Source: Pararobbsia alpina
Lineage (GTDB): Bacteria > Pseudomonadota > Gammaproteobacteria > Burkholderiales > Burkholderiaceae
DNA: 64,000 nt
Direction: 5' to 3'
NCBI RefSeq assembly: GCF_902859895.1
Contig: NZ_CADIKM010000005.1
Coordinates: 1 to 64,000, forward strand
Below, piece after piece: positions 1 to 8,333 of the stretch; position 1 is the stretch's first letter; the number at the start of each line of letters is the position of its first letter. Made by a program: the position numbers and the translations under genes. The notes below the pieces were generated by a model. It had not been told where the DNA came from. It saw nothing but the letters and a program-made list of their open reading frames with translations, and made no database searches.

Positions 1-187
1 GCCGGTTACTCAAATCGAGGTTCAGGTCGGCTTGTTTCATGCCCTCATTCTGCCAAGCATTCCAGCCTTTGAAAATCTGGGCGCTCAACCGTTTTGAACA
101 CCATCCCTAGAACCGGGTGCTGACATGCGCATCTGACCGTTGGCGAGCTCTGAACCGTCATTCCGCGCCGCAGTCACAGGAGAAGCG
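1..187. other. left-edge sequence, no gene recognised
   Basis: No convincing coding region is seen here. The last bases carry an AGGAGA-type ribosome binding site (about 178-184) for the gene starting at 188. The left edge may cut the end of an upstream gene, but no recognisable protein fragment reads through. Confidence 0.4.
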
Positions 188-1054
188 ATGCAATTTTCGA
201 GTATTGCAGTGCTTTGCGCACTGACGTGCCTGTGCCGGTCATCATATGCCGTAGACATACTCACCCGAGTGCCTGACGTTTGCAAACTGCGATGCGGTAA
301 CGGTGATGGGGATGGTCTTTACCCGAGTGGTACGATAAATCAATCGTGTGTACGCGCGTGTCACGGCGAACTTTCCAACGCCCCGCCGAGCCCGGGCGTC
401 AGGCCTTCAGGAAACAATCGAGCATTCATATTGCTCGAACCGATGATCTATGAAGTCGGGTCGACAGGAGTAAAGATCACGGTCCCGGCGGGATTCGTCA
501 CAGACTATGCGAGCATCCCTCGGCCGCTCTGGAGCTTATACAGCCCTCATGACCAATACAGTCGAGCATCGGTAATCCATGACTACCTCTACTGGTCACA
601 ACTTTGTACGCGCCAGCAGGCGGACAATCTGTTCATGATCGCCATGAAAGAAAGCGAGGTCCCGAAAGCGACTAGAGAAACCGTTTATCGGGGGGTCACA
701 GCTTTCGGCCAATCTGCATGGGATGAGAACGCACGGCAGAGGCGAGCAGGCAAACCGCGCGTCGTGCCAGTACAACTCAAGAACTTCCCCCCCAACTGGT
801 CGTGGGAAATGTACCGCGAAAAGTTGGTGCGGAATCGAGTCAAAGACCCAAAGTTTTCGGGGGGTGAATACTGTGCTTTGGGCGACACCGCCGATGTGCC
901 TGTCTCGCCGAAGGGGCACGCAGGGAGTAAAAGCGCGGTCGCGCCACCGAGGGGAGTTGATGTGCGGCAACGGGCACGGATTACTCGCTGCTGTTTAGAA
1001 TCGATTGACTGGCGCGCAATTCCAGCCAATTCCTCGCCTTCGGAGTCCAGCTAA
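188..1054 (+). CDS. secreted DUF1353 domain protein
   Basis: A 288-residue protein of unknown function. I chose the ATG at 188 because an AGGAGA ribosome binding site precedes it and the first 20 residues then form a signal peptide (hydrophobic core IAVLCALTCLC, cleavage after SSYA). The central part matches the DUF1353 pattern: a V-P-A-G-F-V-T-D-Y-A-S-I-P-R segment, then V-I-H-D-Y-L-Y-W, then an R-x-x-A-D-x-x-F run and an A-F-G-x-x-A-W ending. DUF1353 proteins are common in phages and mobile regions and have no settled role. Residues 1-70 contain several cysteines, suggesting disulfides in the periplasm. The last 80 residues are not recognised, and reading past about residue 240 may not be real domain. 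It stands alone, in an accessory stretch. Confidence 0.75.
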   Translation: MQFSSIAVLCALTCLCRSSYAVDILTRVPDVCKLRCGNGDGDGLYPSGTINQSCVRACHGELSNAPPSPGVRPSGNNRAFILLEPMIYEVGSTGVKITVPAGFVTDYASIPRPLWSLYSPHDQYSRASVIHDYLYWSQLCTRQQADNLFMIAMKESEVPKATRETVYRGVTAFGQSAWDENARQRRAGKPRVVPVQLKNFPPNWSWEMYREKLVRNRVKDPKFSGGEYCALGDTADVPVSPKGHAGSKSAVAPPRGVDVRQRARITRCCLESIDWRAIPANSSPSESS

Positions 1055-1390
1055 CCGACTGGCGGGTTCACATTCGTTGGACTGCGCTTCCATATTGCTC
1101 AATGGCTGTCTAACCTTTTCGGTCAAACCCCGCACCCGACCCCGACTGAAATAGTTGGACCGGCCGGATTTGTGACCCAATTCGTTAGATTGGCTTGTCG
1201 CCGTCGCCGCATCCACGCGGGTTCCAACATCGCTCTTGTGACGAGCCGGTTCAACCTGCGCAGACGGAAGGGAGTTAACCAATTGGCCAACTCCGGACGC
1301 TCGCACGAGACAGACGCGGACGTCGGCGTCCGCTCAAAAACGGACCTTTGTACAGGGCACGTCATTCGCGGCCTCGGACGAAGCGGAAAA
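1022..1390. repeat. degenerate repeat-bearing intergenic stretch, left of the ATPase gene
   Basis: No gene is seen between the DUF1353 gene and the ATPase gene at 1443. Positions 1022-1055 contain an imperfect 34-base copy of a sequence found again at 4029-4061; the shared core is GAGTCCAGCTAAC. Positions 1072-1084 (ATTCGTTGGACTG) recur inverted at 4069-4081. A weaker relative of the second motif lies around 1177-1194. A small inverted repeat (GGAGTT/AACTCC) lies near 1270-1294. The first copy overlaps the 3' end of the DUF1353 reading frame. Confidence 0.5.
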
Positions 1391-1442
1391 ATCTGACTGC
1401 AGGGACATTGGTGCTAATCTACGGAAAACGGGGACCAATGAC

Positions 1443-3773
1443 ATGAGTAAAACTGCTTTCTTCGCTTATACGGCAACGCCGGGTGCTTTAGGCGAAACCA
1501 TTGAGAGAGCTCTCAATCAAGCGCGAACACTCAACGGATTCGCTCAAATTTTCTCGTGGAAGGCTCTTGATATAGCGGGCCATTTCATATCTTTGGAAAT
1601 TGAAAAGCAACTCGAAGAGGCCAGCTACTTAGTCGCCGACATTACGTTCCTCAATTTCAATGTCACTTATGAGATCGGATTCGCAATAGGCAAGGGGAAG
1701 CGGATCTTTCTTGTTCGGAATCGAAGCTTTCAGGAGATGCCTCCTAGCATAAGGGAGGTCGGTATATTCGATACGCTCGGCTATAGCGAATATGCAAATG
1801 CTGAAGAACTGAGGCAGTTGTTTTCAAGTTTTTCTGCGGACGTTCCAATCGAGCTCTCAGCAACGTTGAATAAAAAAGCGCCTGTCTACGTTCTCGAAGC
1901 GAAACACAAGACGGATTGGATGTCCAGAGTGATTTCTCGGGTAAAGAAGGCGCGCTACATCTTTCGAAATTTCGATCCAAACGAATCGCCGAGACTGTCA
2001 GCGTACGACGCGATAAATCATGTAGGTCAATCGTATGGCGTTTTGGTTCCGCTCATCTCTACCGCGCAGGACGGATCGATTGTTCACAACTTGCGCGGCG
2101 CATTTATTGCTGGTTTGGCGGCCGGCATGGGAAAAGCTCGCTGTATATTGCAGCAAGGCGACGGACCGGTGCCGGTGGATCTCCGTGACGTTGCTGAAAC
2201 GGCGCAACGAGTCGAAGATGTAAATGAGATCGTGGCGGAATTCGCGTCGCGCGTTGCCGAGGCGTTTCAAGAGGACCACGTTCCCCTACATACCCCTAAG
2301 GCGACATTCCTGCAAACGATGGATCTTGGATCATCGTCCGCTGAAAACGAAATGCGCACGCTCGGGAAATATTACCTGATAACAGACGCATTTCTAAAAT
2401 CGATTCGGGGGGAAGCACACCTGGTAGTCGGACGAAAAGGTTCGGGAAAATCAGCAGTGTTCCTTCAGTTGAGAGATCGGGAGAGGTCAAGAAATCCAAG
2501 TCAAAATATAGTTTTGGACCTCAAACCCGAAGGTTACAAGCTTGTTAAGTTCAAGGAGATGATGCTCAGGTTTATGAGGGAAGGCACTTTACAGCATACT
2601 ATAACCGCGTTCTGGAACTACGTATTACTTCTCGAAATTTGCTACAAAGTGCTGGAAAAGGATGAGAAACGTCACCTCAACGATCATGATCTCTTTGATT
2701 CGTACAAGAAACTGGAGGATCTCTATCATGTGCGAATGTATTTTTCCGAAGGGGATTTTTCAGAGCGAATTGGTGCTTTAATAGAAAAGATACAGGCAAA
2801 GTTTCACGAAAAATATGATGGTGAACATGACGTCGAACTCGATTCGGCGCAGGTAACCGAGCTTTTATATCAACACGACGTAAAGCGCCTTGAAGTAGAA
2901 CTCACGAAGTACATGAAGTATAAGGGCGCTTTGTGGCTTTTATTTGATAACGTAGATAAAGGCTGGCCGACGACAGGGCTTGAACACGCGGACCTGATGA
3001 TAATAAGAGGGTTGATCGACGCCTGTCGAAAAATCGAACGAGAGTTCTCTAGGCAAGATGTCGCGGTAAGTACCGTTGTTTTCCTTCGCAATGACGTTTT
3101 CGAGTTACTTGTTCAGGAGACATCGGATCGGGGCAAGGAAGGGAACGTGATGCTTGACTGGACAGATCAGGATTTATTGCGAGAATTAGTTCGCCTGCGC
3201 ATCGTGGCCAACGGGATGAATGATTTTTTGTCTATTGAAGCCGTCTGGCCGATGATTTGCGTGTCGCACTATAAAGGGGAGGACAGCCTGCAATATCTCA
3301 TCGACAGATCGCTTATGAGGCCGAGATTTTTGCTTAACCTGATTAACCAGTGTAAGGCATCAGCTGTAAACCATCGCCACGCAAAAATAGACGAAAGCGA
3401 TATCGAAAAGGGTCTGAAAACATTCTCGGTCGATATCCTCGCTGACGTTGAATACGAGATAAATGACGTTTCTCCTGGCTCCGGTGAGGTGCTTTATGCA
3501 TTTATTGACTCTCCAAGCATCATGGACAGTAAGTGCGTAGTGGAGTTGCTGGAAAGATTTGGTATTTCGTCATCGAATATCGCCGGCGTTATCGATCTTT
3601 TGTTGTGGTACGGCTTTCTGGGAGTTCAGGTCGACACCGAAGAGGTGAGGTACATATACGACTTTAGTTATAGCACGCGCATGTTGACGGGATTCTTGAA
3701 AGCTAAACCGAGTGCTGCTTATGTCGTCAATCCGGCGTTCTATCAAGCCCTGACGATAACGAGGAAGCCCTAG
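1443..3773 (+). CDS. tandem NDT/TIR-like domains fused to a P-loop ATPase; candidate defence protein
   Basis: A 776-residue protein. Residues 1-125 form a Rossmann-like domain of the nucleoside 2-deoxyribosyltransferase/TIR-like type: V-A-D-I-T at 64-68, then N-V-T-Y-E-I-G-F-A-I-G-K with Glu77 at the expected catalytic place. Residues about 146-275 look like a second, diverged copy (V-L-V-P-L-I, then G-A-F-I-A-G-L-A-A-G-M-G-K at 219-231) without the matching acidic residue. A P-loop ATPase follows: Walker A GRKGSGKS at 330-337 and a Walker B-like strand W-L-L-F-D-N-V-D near 497-505. The architecture recalls the Sll1717-type P-loop ATPases and STAND-like defence proteins. The C-terminal 200 residues are probably helical or winged-helix and are not assigned. 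The gene is alone, has clearly lower GC than its neighbours, and is bordered by related short repeats, all consistent with horizontal acquisition. A defence role is inference. Confidence 0.75.
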   Translation: MSKTAFFAYTATPGALGETIERALNQARTLNGFAQIFSWKALDIAGHFISLEIEKQLEEASYLVADITFLNFNVTYEIGFAIGKGKRIFLVRNRSFQEMPPSIREVGIFDTLGYSEYANAEELRQLFSSFSADVPIELSATLNKKAPVYVLEAKHKTDWMSRVISRVKKARYIFRNFDPNESPRLSAYDAINHVGQSYGVLVPLISTAQDGSIVHNLRGAFIAGLAAGMGKARCILQQGDGPVPVDLRDVAETAQRVEDVNEIVAEFASRVAEAFQEDHVPLHTPKATFLQTMDLGSSSAENEMRTLGKYYLITDAFLKSIRGEAHLVVGRKGSGKSAVFLQLRDRERSRNPSQNIVLDLKPEGYKLVKFKEMMLRFMREGTLQHTITAFWNYVLLLEICYKVLEKDEKRHLNDHDLFDSYKKLEDLYHVRMYFSEGDFSERIGALIEKIQAKFHEKYDGEHDVELDSAQVTELLYQHDVKRLEVELTKYMKYKGALWLLFDNVDKGWPTTGLEHADLMIIRGLIDACRKIEREFSRQDVAVSTVVFLRNDVFELLVQETSDRGKEGNVMLDWTDQDLLRELVRLRIVANGMNDFLSIEAVWPMICVSHYKGEDSLQYLIDRSLMRPRFLLNLINQCKASAVNHRHAKIDESDIEKGLKTFSVDILADVEYEINDVSPGSGEVLYAFIDSPSIMDSKCVVELLERFGISSSNIAGVIDLLLWYGFLGVQVDTEEVRYIYDFSYSTRMLTGFLKAKPSAAYVVNPAFYQALTITRKP

Positions 3774-4028
3774 ACGCCACTCTGTGGTCGCTTGATGCGA
3801 TTCTCGGAAAAAACGATTTTAACAATCACGCGGCTTCAGCAACGGCCGTTCGCTGGGGCCGAATACCTGCCGATAGGCAAAACCGCGCGACGATGAGGCA
3901 TTGTTCAGAGAGGCGATAGGCGCAACCGTCTTCTGCCGCCGTTTTCGAGAGCCAATTGAGCCGGCCGCAGTTCCTACCTCGGCCCGCCGCACAGTGAGAC
4001 CGACCTATCACGGTTAATTCCGGGCAGT

Positions 4029-4081
4029 CCAGTCAATTCCGTACTTTCGAGTCCAGCTAACTGCACGCCAGTCCAACGAAT
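4029..4081. repeat. right-hand copy of the sequence flanking the ATPase gene
   Basis: Positions 4029-4061 match 1022-1055 imperfectly, sharing CCAG-Y-CAATTCC and GAGTCCAGCTAAC. Positions 4069-4081 (CAGTCCAACGAAT) are the reverse complement of 1072-1084. This mix of direct and inverted similarity on both sides of the 1443-3773 gene suggests eroded ends of a mobile element or a dispersed repeat family. No transposase is visible. Confidence 0.45.
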
Positions 4082-4130
4082 TCCGTTTCCCGACAGTCTG
4101 AACAAGCGAACGAAGAAATCATGGAAATAG

Positions 4131-4161
4131 TAACGTCGTACGTTATTAACGTCAAACGTTA
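4131..4161. promoter_or_regulatory. two adjacent perfect palindromes, TAACGT-N3-ACGTTA
   Basis: TAACGTCGTACGTTA (4131-4145) is followed after one base by TAACGTCAAACGTTA (4147-4161). Each is a six-base perfect half-site pair around a 3-base spacer, giving a 16-base centre-to-centre spacing. This is the geometry expected for two dimers of a repressor binding side by side. No gene with a clear start lies immediately next to it; the nearest downstream gene begins at 4625. Confidence 0.5.
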
Positions 4162-4624
4162 GTGTGAAATGGGGAAGAAGAGGTCGCTGCACGTCCGACG
4201 TGGCGGCTGTCGTTTCGCCGTGTCGTGTGTCTTGAGGCGCGTCGTTCTATAGAAGAATGAGCGCTGGTTTGTCTGGTGAAAAGCCCGCCACTTCCGATCT
4301 TCTAGTAGGAACCAGCGGCTGTGCGATCCCACGGCGTGGCCCGCTCATGTGCCGCTGTCCGAAATATATCGCGCAAATTTAATTTGATTAGTATATTAGT
4401 GGCCGTTGAGCGTCGGATGGGACCGGAGAGTCTCCGCCGAGCTCGCACGCTGTCGTGGCGAAGCCGGCACGATCGCCCCGCGGACTGCCACCGGTTCGGG
4501 CCTGCAATGGGCCCAGACGGTTCCGCGAGGTCCCGATGCCCGGCCGCGATGACGGCATTCGGGCGAACGCTGGCCGATCCGGCCTGCCGTTCGCTTCGCT
4601 TCACATCACATGAGGAGACAATAC

Positions 4625-5647
4625 GTGCGTTCATTCCTGGCTTCAGCAGTCATTGGGTTATGCGCGGCCGCCGCGGCCGGCCCCGTTTTCGCGCAGGCCG
4701 CCACCGGCAACACTGCGTCGATGAAAATCGCCCTGTCCAACAACTACGCCGGCAATAGCTGGCGTCAGACCATGCTCAAGAGCTGGACGGATATCACCGA
4801 CCCCGCCGTCAAGCAAGGCCTCGTCGCCGCAGCACCGACGTTCACGACGGCCGAGAACCAGGCGACCGAACAGGTTCAGCAGATCCAGAACCTGATCCTG
4901 CAGGGCTTCAAGGCGATCGTCGTCGATGCCGCCTCACCGACCGCATTGAACGGTGTGATCAAGCAGGCCTGTGCGGCCGGCGTGACGGTCGTCTCCTTCG
5001 ACGGGATCGCCACCGAGCCGTGCGCATACCGGATCGCGGTGGATTTCCAGAAGGTCGGCGCGATGCAGGTCGACTATCTGGCCAAGCGCCTGAACAACAA
5101 GGGCAATCTGCTTGAAATCCGCGGCCTTGCGGGTGTCTCGGTCGACGATGAAATCCACAAGGGCATGGTCGACGAGCTCAAGAAGTATCCAGGCCTGAAG
5201 GTCGTCGGTTCGGTCCATGGGGACTGGACGCAGACGGTCGCGCAGAAGCAGGTCGCAGGCATTCTGCCGACACTGCCGAAGCTCGACGGCGTGCTCACGC
5301 AAGGCGGCGACGGTTTCGGTACGGCAAATGCAATTAAGGACGCGGGCCGTCCGACGCCGATCATCATCCTCGGCAATCGCCAGGAAGAACTCGCCTGGTG
5401 GGCTGATCAGCGCAAGTCCGGATATGAAACCATGTCCGTGACGATTCCGCCGGGTTGCTCGACATTCGCGTTCTGGGTCACGCAACAACTGCTGGCGGGC
5501 AAGAAGCTGCCGCATGAAATCCAGATGCCTTTGCTCGAGGTCCAGGCCGGCGAGCTCGATGCCGTGCTCGCGAAGACGCCGCAGGGCGCGCTCGCGAACA
5601 AGGAATATACCCGCGACGAAGTGCTGCAGATCGTCGACGCGAAGTGA
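4625..5647 (+). CDS. sugar ABC transporter substrate-binding protein
   Basis: A 340-residue periplasmic binding protein of the ribose/galactose-type fold (Peripla_BP_4). I prefer the GTG at 4625 over the ATG at 4610, because the purine-rich GAGGAGA that would be the ribosome binding site lies between them, 5-8 bases before the GTG. The N-terminus V-R-S-F-L-A-S-A-V-I-G-L is a signal peptide ending near P-V-F-A-Q-A. Typical features follow: K-I-A-L-S-N-N-Y at the first strand, A-I-V-V-D-A-A-S-P around residue 95 and G-V-L-T-Q-G-G-D-G in the second lobe. It opens an operon with an ATPase, two permeases and sugar-oxidation enzymes, so its ligand is probably the sugar fed to those enzymes. The exact sugar cannot be read from sequence. 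Confidence 0.88.
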   Translation: MRSFLASAVIGLCAAAAAGPVFAQAATGNTASMKIALSNNYAGNSWRQTMLKSWTDITDPAVKQGLVAAAPTFTTAENQATEQVQQIQNLILQGFKAIVVDAASPTALNGVIKQACAAGVTVVSFDGIATEPCAYRIAVDFQKVGAMQVDYLAKRLNNKGNLLEIRGLAGVSVDDEIHKGMVDELKKYPGLKVVGSVHGDWTQTVAQKQVAGILPTLPKLDGVLTQGGDGFGTANAIKDAGRPTPIIILGNRQEELAWWADQRKSGYETMSVTIPPGCSTFAFWVTQQLLAGKKLPHEIQMPLLEVQAGELDAVLAKTPQGALANKEYTRDEVLQIVDAK

Positions 5648-5680
5648 CCGCGAAATAGAGTTCAACAAGCAGGCAACCCG

Positions 5681-5710
5681 CGCTTCGCCAGCATGAGAGC
5701 TGGCGAAGCG
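5681..5710 (+). terminator. strong hairpin after the binding-protein gene (attenuator or mRNA stabiliser)
   Basis: A perfect 12-bp stem, CGCTTCGCCAGC (5681-5692) with GCTGGCGAAGCG (5699-5710), closes a 6-base loop. There is no U-run. It sits 34 bases after the binding-protein stop and ahead of the ATPase gene. A hairpin there commonly protects the upstream mRNA or causes partial termination, so that binding protein exceeds the membrane components. Confidence 0.6.
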
Positions 5711-5752
5711 ATCGCAGTCGCGGCCCGTGCGGTGGGGTGCCGTGACTGCGAT
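5711..5752 (+). other. second inverted repeat in the binding protein-ATPase gap
   Basis: ATCGCAGTC (5711-5719) pairs perfectly with GACTGCGAT (5744-5752), a 9-bp stem with a 24-base loop. It directly abuts the stronger hairpin at 5681-5710, so the two could stack or compete in the transcript. Confidence 0.45.
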
Positions 5753-5841
5753 ATCGATCTCGACATCGATCGGATGCTCTACATGTGCGCGACCTGCATC
5801 GCGCCAGACACTCATCGCTTTCGGGTAGCAGGAGATTCAGC

Positions 5842-7398
5842 TTGAACGTTTCCACTTCGGCGTCGCCCCCGCAACCCATGCATGCTGCGCACTCGCCCGT
5901 GCTGGTCAAGCTTGCGGGTATCAGCAAGACATTCGGGCAGGTCAAGGCGCTGTCCGACATCCATTTCGAATTCCGGTCCGGCGAATGCGTGGGCATCGCG
6001 GGACATAACGGCGCGGGCAAGTCGACCCTGATGGCCATCCTCGCGGGGGTGTTCCAGCCGGATCAGGGCGCGCTGTCGATCGACGGCCAGCAGGCCACCG
6101 GATATGACGCGAATGCCGCGCGTGCCGCCGGTGTTCGCTGCGTGTTCCAGGAACTGTCCCTGTGCGCGAATCTCAGCGTTGCCGAGAACATGTGCATCGT
6201 GCATCCCGAACTACAGGGCAGGGGCTGGCGCCGCCGTGCAACGGCACTCATGATCGAGCAGCTCGATGCGATTTTTCCCGGTCACGGGCTCAAGGGCCAT
6301 GAACTCGTCGCGGACCTCACACTCACGCAACGGCAGATGGTCGAGATCGCGCGTGGTTTTACCGTGGTCGGGGCGCCTGTCAAGCTGGTGATTCTCGACG
6401 AGCCGACCTCGAGTCTCGATGCCCATACGGCCGACCAGTTGCTCGTGTTCATTCGCGAGGCTGCGCGGCGCGGCATCGCGTCGATTCTGATCAGTCATAT
6501 GCTTCGTGAAATCGAACGCGTTGCCGACCGCGTGCTGGTGATGCGCGACGGCACGGTTGCCGGCGTGCTGCCACGCGAGGGACTCACGCAGGACGCGATC
6601 GTCCGCGCGATGGGCCAGCACGTTGAAGTCGAGAACGCCTCCGCCGAAGCGCGCACACGCCTTGAAGGCGATCAGAAAAAGACGGCCCGGCGCTTCGAAT
6701 GGGCCCTGGGCCCTGGCGGCCATCTCAAGATCGATGCGATGCGCGGCGAAGTCATCGGATTCGCGGGGCTCGCGGGCCAGGGACAGACGGAAGCCTTGCT
6801 TGCGATCTTCCAGGCCGCGACAAAGCGTCGCGCCCACGAACGCGTTGCATTCGTGGCCGGCGACCGGGCTCGCGACGGCGTATTCCCCCTGTGGTCGATC
6901 GCCCAGAATCTCGATATCCGCTGGCTGTTCGGCGGTCTGGACGAGGCCGCGCGCGATGCCGGTGCCGCGAGCGGCGGCAAGGCCGGCCGCGCACGCATGA
7001 TGCTCGACCTGCGCGCGATGCGCGAGCTCGTGCAGACCTGGCGTGAACGCATCGGTATCCGCGGCGCAGGGATGAACGCGGGCATTCTGTCGCTGAGCGG
7101 CGGCAATCAGCAGAAGGTGCTGTTCGCCCGCGCGCTCGCCTCCGACGCCGATCTGATTCTGATGGACGACCCGACACGCGGCGTCGATATCGGCACCAAG
7201 CGCGACATCTATCAACTGGTGCGCAGCGAGGCCGCGAAAGGCCGCACTTTTATCTGGTACACGACCGAGAACGACGAACTCGCGTACTGCGACCGGACTT
7301 TTGTCTTCCGTCTGGGCCGCGTCACCCGCGTGCTCGACGCCGAGCAGTGCACGGAAGAGTCGCTGCTCGCCGCAAGTTTCGAGGAGCAACCCGCATGA
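5842..7398 (+). CDS. sugar ABC transporter ATP-binding protein (two NBDs)
   Basis: A 518-residue RbsA/MglA-type ATPase with two nucleotide-binding domains. The first has Walker A GHNGAGKST, a Q-R-Q-M-V-E-I-A-R signature region and Walker B L-V-I-L-D-E-P-T. The second has the degenerate Walker A usual in this family (G-L-A-G-Q-G-Q-T-E), a full L-S-G-G-N-Q-Q-K signature and L-I-L-M-D-D-P-T. I place the start at TTG 5842, preceded by AGGAGA at 5830-5835; an in-frame ATG at 5878 is the alternative. The coding region overlaps the next permease gene by 4 bases (ATGA), indicating translational coupling. It energises uptake of the sugar bound by the 4625 gene product. Confidence 0.88.
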   Translation: MNVSTSASPPQPMHAAHSPVLVKLAGISKTFGQVKALSDIHFEFRSGECVGIAGHNGAGKSTLMAILAGVFQPDQGALSIDGQQATGYDANAARAAGVRCVFQELSLCANLSVAENMCIVHPELQGRGWRRRATALMIEQLDAIFPGHGLKGHELVADLTLTQRQMVEIARGFTVVGAPVKLVILDEPTSSLDAHTADQLLVFIREAARRGIASILISHMLREIERVADRVLVMRDGTVAGVLPREGLTQDAIVRAMGQHVEVENASAEARTRLEGDQKKTARRFEWALGPGGHLKIDAMRGEVIGFAGLAGQGQTEALLAIFQAATKRRAHERVAFVAGDRARDGVFPLWSIAQNLDIRWLFGGLDEAARDAGAASGGKAGRARMMLDLRAMRELVQTWRERIGIRGAGMNAGILSLSGGNQQKVLFARALASDADLILMDDPTRGVDIGTKRDIYQLVRSEAAKGRTFIWYTTENDELAYCDRTFVFRLGRVTRVLDAEQCTEESLLAASFEEQPA

Positions 7399-8333
7399 CC
7401 TTTACGCTCGACCAGGCTCGCCTGCGCGCCATGTTGCCGGCGTTCTCGCTGGTGGCCGTGCTGGTGCCGATTTTCTTTCTGCAGCCCGCGACCTTCAGCT
7501 ACTTCGGCATCGGCCTGTTGCTCAACCTCGCCGTGCCGATCGTCCTCGCGACACTCGCGCAGCTCGCGATCATCACGGTCAACGACCTCGATCTCTCGAT
7601 CGGCTCTTTCGTGAGCCTGGTCGCGTGTATCGGCGCGACTTTGCTCGTCGAGCATCCCTTGCTCGGCGTCGCCGCGCTGGTTGGCTGCGTGCTGCTCTAT
7701 GCGGCGGTCGGCGCGCTCGTCGAGTACCGGCAAATTCCTTCGATCGTCGTCACGCTCGGGCTCTCGTTCGTGTGGAGCGGTCTTGCCGTGCTGCTGTTGC
7801 CCTCACCCGGGGGGACGAGCCCAGGCTGGCTGTTGGGGCTGATGACGTTTCAGACTCCGGTGGTCGCGGCGCCGATCGCCTGGTCGATCCTGATCGCCGT
7901 GATCGGCCATGCCTTGCTGATGCGCTCTTCGGCCGGAGTGAGAGTGCGCGGGGCGGGTGGCAACCCGCGCGCGGTCCGGCGTTTCGGCTGGTCGCTCGTG
8001 CGCAGCAAGGCCACCCTGTACGGTGTCGCGGGGATCTTCGGCGTGCTCTCAGGTCTGTGCCTGCTCGGGCTGACCACCTCGGCCGACGCGAATCTCGCGC
8101 TGCGTTATACCCTGCTTTCGATTGCCGCGGTGATCCTCGGTGGCGGGGAATTCGTCGGCGGGCGTGTCTCGGTCTGGGGCGCGGTTCTCGGCGCGATCAC
8201 GCTGACACTCGCCGCGTCGTTTCTCGCTTTCCTCAATATCTCGCCGGACTGGCAGGTCGGCATGCAAGGGGCGATCCTGATCATCGTACTGTCGTTGCGC
8301 GTGCTGCTTCAGCGCGGCGGAGAGCAAAAATGA
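7395..8333 (+). CDS. sugar ABC transporter permease 1
   Basis: A 312-residue integral membrane protein of the RbsC/BPD_transp_2 family, with about 8-10 hydrophobic segments. The T-V-N-D-L-D-L-S-I-G-S-F motif near residues 58-69 is the family hallmark, and I-L-G-G-G-E-F-V-G-G-R-V-S near 250 matches the second conserved loop. The ATG at 7395 overlaps the ATPase stop by 4 bases, and its own stop overlaps the next permease start by 4. Two different permease genes in a row suggest that the channel is a heterodimer. Confidence 0.86.
   Translation: MTFTLDQARLRAMLPAFSLVAVLVPIFFLQPATFSYFGIGLLLNLAVPIVLATLAQLAIITVNDLDLSIGSFVSLVACIGATLLVEHPLLGVAALVGCVLLYAAVGALVEYRQIPSIVVTLGLSFVWSGLAVLLLPSPGGTSPGWLLGLMTFQTPVVAAPIAWSILIAVIGHALLMRSSAGVRVRGAGGNPRAVRRFGWSLVRSKATLYGVAGIFGVLSGLCLLGLTTSADANLALRYTLLSIAAVILGGGEFVGGRVSVWGAVLGAITLTLAASFLAFLNISPDWQVGMQGAILIIVLSLRVLLQRGGEQK

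Larger units (their letters stand above)
3774..4624. other. 851-base intergenic region with repeat remnant and AT-rich promoter-like segment
   Basis: No supported gene lies here. It contains the right-hand copy of the flanking repeat (4029-4081), a double palindrome at 4131-4161, and an AT-rich patch at 4378-4402 with the direct repeat ATTAGT at 4387-4392 and 4395-4400. The patch may belong to the promoter or operator of the sugar operon starting at 4625, leaving a 5' leader of about 220 bases. The rest shows no recognisable product. Confidence 0.45.

Noticed and set aside
4302-4634. Minus-strand 110-codon ORF in the gap before the sugar operon
   Set aside because: It overlaps the AT-rich promoter region, has arginine-rich low-information sequence and no ribosome binding site or family resemblance.
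4934-5815. Long minus-strand frame opposite the first binding-protein gene, and similar long frames opposite other genes
   Set aside because: High-GC genes produce long antisense frames. The sense frame encodes a recognisable family in each case and the antisense products are rich in Arg, His and Asp without motifs.
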